Assembly: GCA_964437615.1 (NCBI GenBank)
Contig: CAYTHL010000032.1
Span: 1 to 12,951 of the forward strand
Length of the DNA stretch: 12,951 nt
Source of the DNA: RGIG4790 sp964437615
GTDB taxonomy: Bacteria > Bacillota > Clostridia > Christensenellales > UBA1242
Reading direction: 5' to 3'
Shown: positions 12,614-12,951 of the stretch, piece by piece
Layout of the letters: the number at the start of each line of letters is the position of its first letter
How positions within the stretch are numbered: the stretch's first letter is position 1
The notes under the pieces: model-generated
The model's database searches: none
What the model saw: the letters and a program-made list of their open reading frames with translations, nothing else
What the model was told of the DNA's origin: nothing
Made by a program: the position numbers and the translations under genes

Positions 12614-12701
12614 TGCCGGTGGCAAGACTTGTACTTGCATCTCTAGAAAATAAGCAAGGCTGTTTGAAGATTTCCTAGTATTTTACTTAAACTACACCAA
12701 C
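12614..12701 (-). tRNA. tRNA-like or degenerate tRNA sequence
   Basis: On the minus strand GTTGGTG (12701-12695) pairs with CACCGGC (12621-12615) in a 7-bp acceptor with two G-U pairs, followed by TA and a D-arm GTTT..AAAT. A T-arm GCAAG-TACAAGT-CTTGC is well formed, with A replacing the second U of the T-loop. The middle is abnormal: a 9-bp stem CTAGGAAAT/ATTTTCTAG around 18 bases instead of a 5-bp, 7-base anticodon arm. The total is 88 nt. The D-loop lacks the GG pair and no anticodon can be assigned. It is either a pseudogene, a tRNA-mimic, or a tRNA 3' end used as an attachment site. Confidence 0.35.
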
Positions 12702-12703
12702 GG

Positions 12704-12728
12704 GTGGCGGAGTTATTATTTCTGCCAC
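12704..12728 (+). other. Hairpin near the right end of the leader region
   Basis: GTGGCGGA (12704-12711) pairs with TCTGCCAC (12721-12728) through eight pairs (one G-T) on the plus strand; on the minus strand one pair is A-C. It is preceded by CACC-AACG-GGTG. A CTCCTTT tract follows, so weak termination of plus-strand transcription is possible. Confidence 0.4.
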
Positions 12729-12749
12729 TCCTTTAGGCATAGAAAATAA

Positions 12750-12776
12750 AAATGCGAACAATCTATCTTCGCATTT
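12750..12776. terminator. Hairpin between operon leader and CRISPR array
   Basis: AAATGCGAA (12750-12758) pairs perfectly with TTCGCATTT (12768-12776) around a 9-base loop, with A- and T-rich DNA on each side. It could separate transcription of the minus-strand operon from the plus-strand CRISPR array, or form part of the operon leader. Confidence 0.45.
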
Positions 12777-12777
12777 A

Positions 12778-12807
12778 ATTATAAAATATACAACATACAA
12801 ACGTGAA
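12778..12807 (-). promoter_or_regulatory. Weak promoter candidate for the phage-like operon
   Basis: On the minus strand TTCACG (12807-12802) and a perfect TATAAT (12783-12778) are 18 bases apart. The start point would be near 12771, giving a leader of about 205 bases holding the hairpin and the tRNA-like sequence. The -35 matches consensus at only four of six bases. Confidence 0.35.
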
Positions 12808-12811
12808 CTTT

Positions 12812-12951
12812 GTTTTAGTTCCCTTTTTTAATTTGGTATGGTATAATAGATTACTTTTGCTGTATTCGCTACCCATAGTTTTAGTTCCCTTTTTTAATTT
12901 GGTATGGTATAATCTTACTTCGATAGAAAAGTCATCAATGGTAGTTTTAGT
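12812..12951 (+). CRISPR. Start of a type II-C-like CRISPR array with promoters inside the repeats
   Basis: Two identical 36-bp repeats (12812-12847, 12878-12913) and the first eight bases of a third (12944-12951) flank two 30-base spacers (12848-12877, 12914-12943). The repeat begins GTTTTAGTTCCC and ends TTTGGTATGGTATAAT. It strongly resembles Campylobacter jejuni repeats (GTTTTAGTCCC...ATGGTAAAAT), so a type II-C Cas9 system is likely. The last nine bases, TGGTATAAT, form an extended -10, as in Neisseria type II-C arrays where each repeat drives its own crRNA. No cas gene or tracrRNA anti-repeat is in the window, so these should lie to the right. The true first repeat is here, as nothing repeat-like precedes it. 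Confidence 0.93.

Larger units (their letters stand above)
3241..12703 (-). mobile_element. Inovirus-like (filamentous phage) provirus, boundaries uncertain
   Basis: Eleven co-directional genes occupy about 9.4 kb between the terminator at 3241-3274 and the leader near 12700. The block contains a Zot/pI-type assembly ATPase, an HUH rolling-circle initiator, an ssDNA-binding candidate next to it, secreted or membrane-anchored surface proteins, and small membrane proteins. This composition, and a size within the known range of inoviruses, define the call. No integrase is present, which is common in inoviruses that use host XerCD or a transposase. Left and right ends are my operon limits, not proven attachment sites. 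An episomal or plasmid state of the whole contig cannot be excluded. Confidence 0.65.

Noticed and set aside
12566..12640. N-terminal extension MQVQVLPPA of the first operon gene
   Set aside because: It is the translation of a tRNA-like T-arm and acceptor end; the ribosome site AAAGGAG points to the ATG at 12565.
12670..12690. CRESS-type nick motif TAGTATTAC in TAGTATTTTAC (12677-12687)
   Set aside because: Two extra bases interrupt the motif, the hairpin around it is only 4 bp, and a much better origin lies next to rep.
12687..12740. 17-codon minus-strand frame MPKGVAEIITPPPVGVV as a leader peptide
   Set aside because: No ribosome site and it overlaps hairpin and tRNA-like sequence; too short to support.
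12914..12943. Second spacer matching the hairpin at 1621-1629 (self-targeting)
   Set aside because: Only nine bases (CTTACTTCG) at the spacer 5' end agree; the Cas9 seed at the other end does not match.

Overview
The window is AT-rich, dense DNA using the standard bacterial code (TGG for Trp, ordinary stops, good AGGAG-type ribosome sites). This suits a low-GC Bacillota, probably an uncultured gut clostridium-like organism; the host call is inference. There is no housekeeping gene: everything looks like accessory DNA.

Left part (1-3240): an IS30-family transposase running off the left edge (minus); a short Cro/C1-type regulator with a near-consensus promoter (minus); a strongly structured intergenic region with a long imperfect hairpin (1453-1589) and a perfect 12-bp hairpin (1604-1631); an ArdC-like antirestriction protein (plus); and a small DUF2726-type predicted nuclease (minus). 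Two strong terminators (2658-2692 and 3241-3274) isolate the nuclease gene.

Central and right part (3283-12565): eleven genes, all on the minus strand, closely spaced or overlapping, reading from 12565 down to the terminator at 3274. In order: a 107-aa protein in the position of a phage ssDNA-binding protein, a 60-aa protein, a rolling-circle replication initiator with HUH endonuclease and SF3-type helicase domains, two small basic proteins, a 500-aa secreted and membrane-anchored protein, a 184-aa membrane-anchored protein with beta-grasp-like repeats, an 877-aa secreted protein built of about 16 beta-propeller-like repeats, a Zot/pI-type assembly ATPase, a 141-aa helical protein and two small polytopic membrane proteins. 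Zot-type ATPase plus HUH Rep plus secreted surface proteins in about 9.4 kb is the hallmark of a filamentous (inovirus-like) phage genome, here integrated in or resident with a Gram-positive-type genome. Upstream of rep lies a convincing origin: a perfect 13-bp hairpin flanked on both sides by repeats of TTTTATAC. A 121-bp multi-helix element (10274-10394) sits inside the operon and is not explained by coding.

Right edge (12566-12951): a leader region with a tRNA-like fold, a weak promoter candidate and hairpins, then the start of a CRISPR array (36-bp repeat, 30-bp spacers) whose repeats resemble type II-C repeats and end in a built-in extended -10 promoter. No cas gene is in the window.

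Most interesting: the inovirus-like provirus with unusual surface proteins and no classical single-span major coat gene, its origin and structured RNA/DNA element, and a duplicated 60-80 bp segment that conserves the flanks of two diverged membrane-protein genes.
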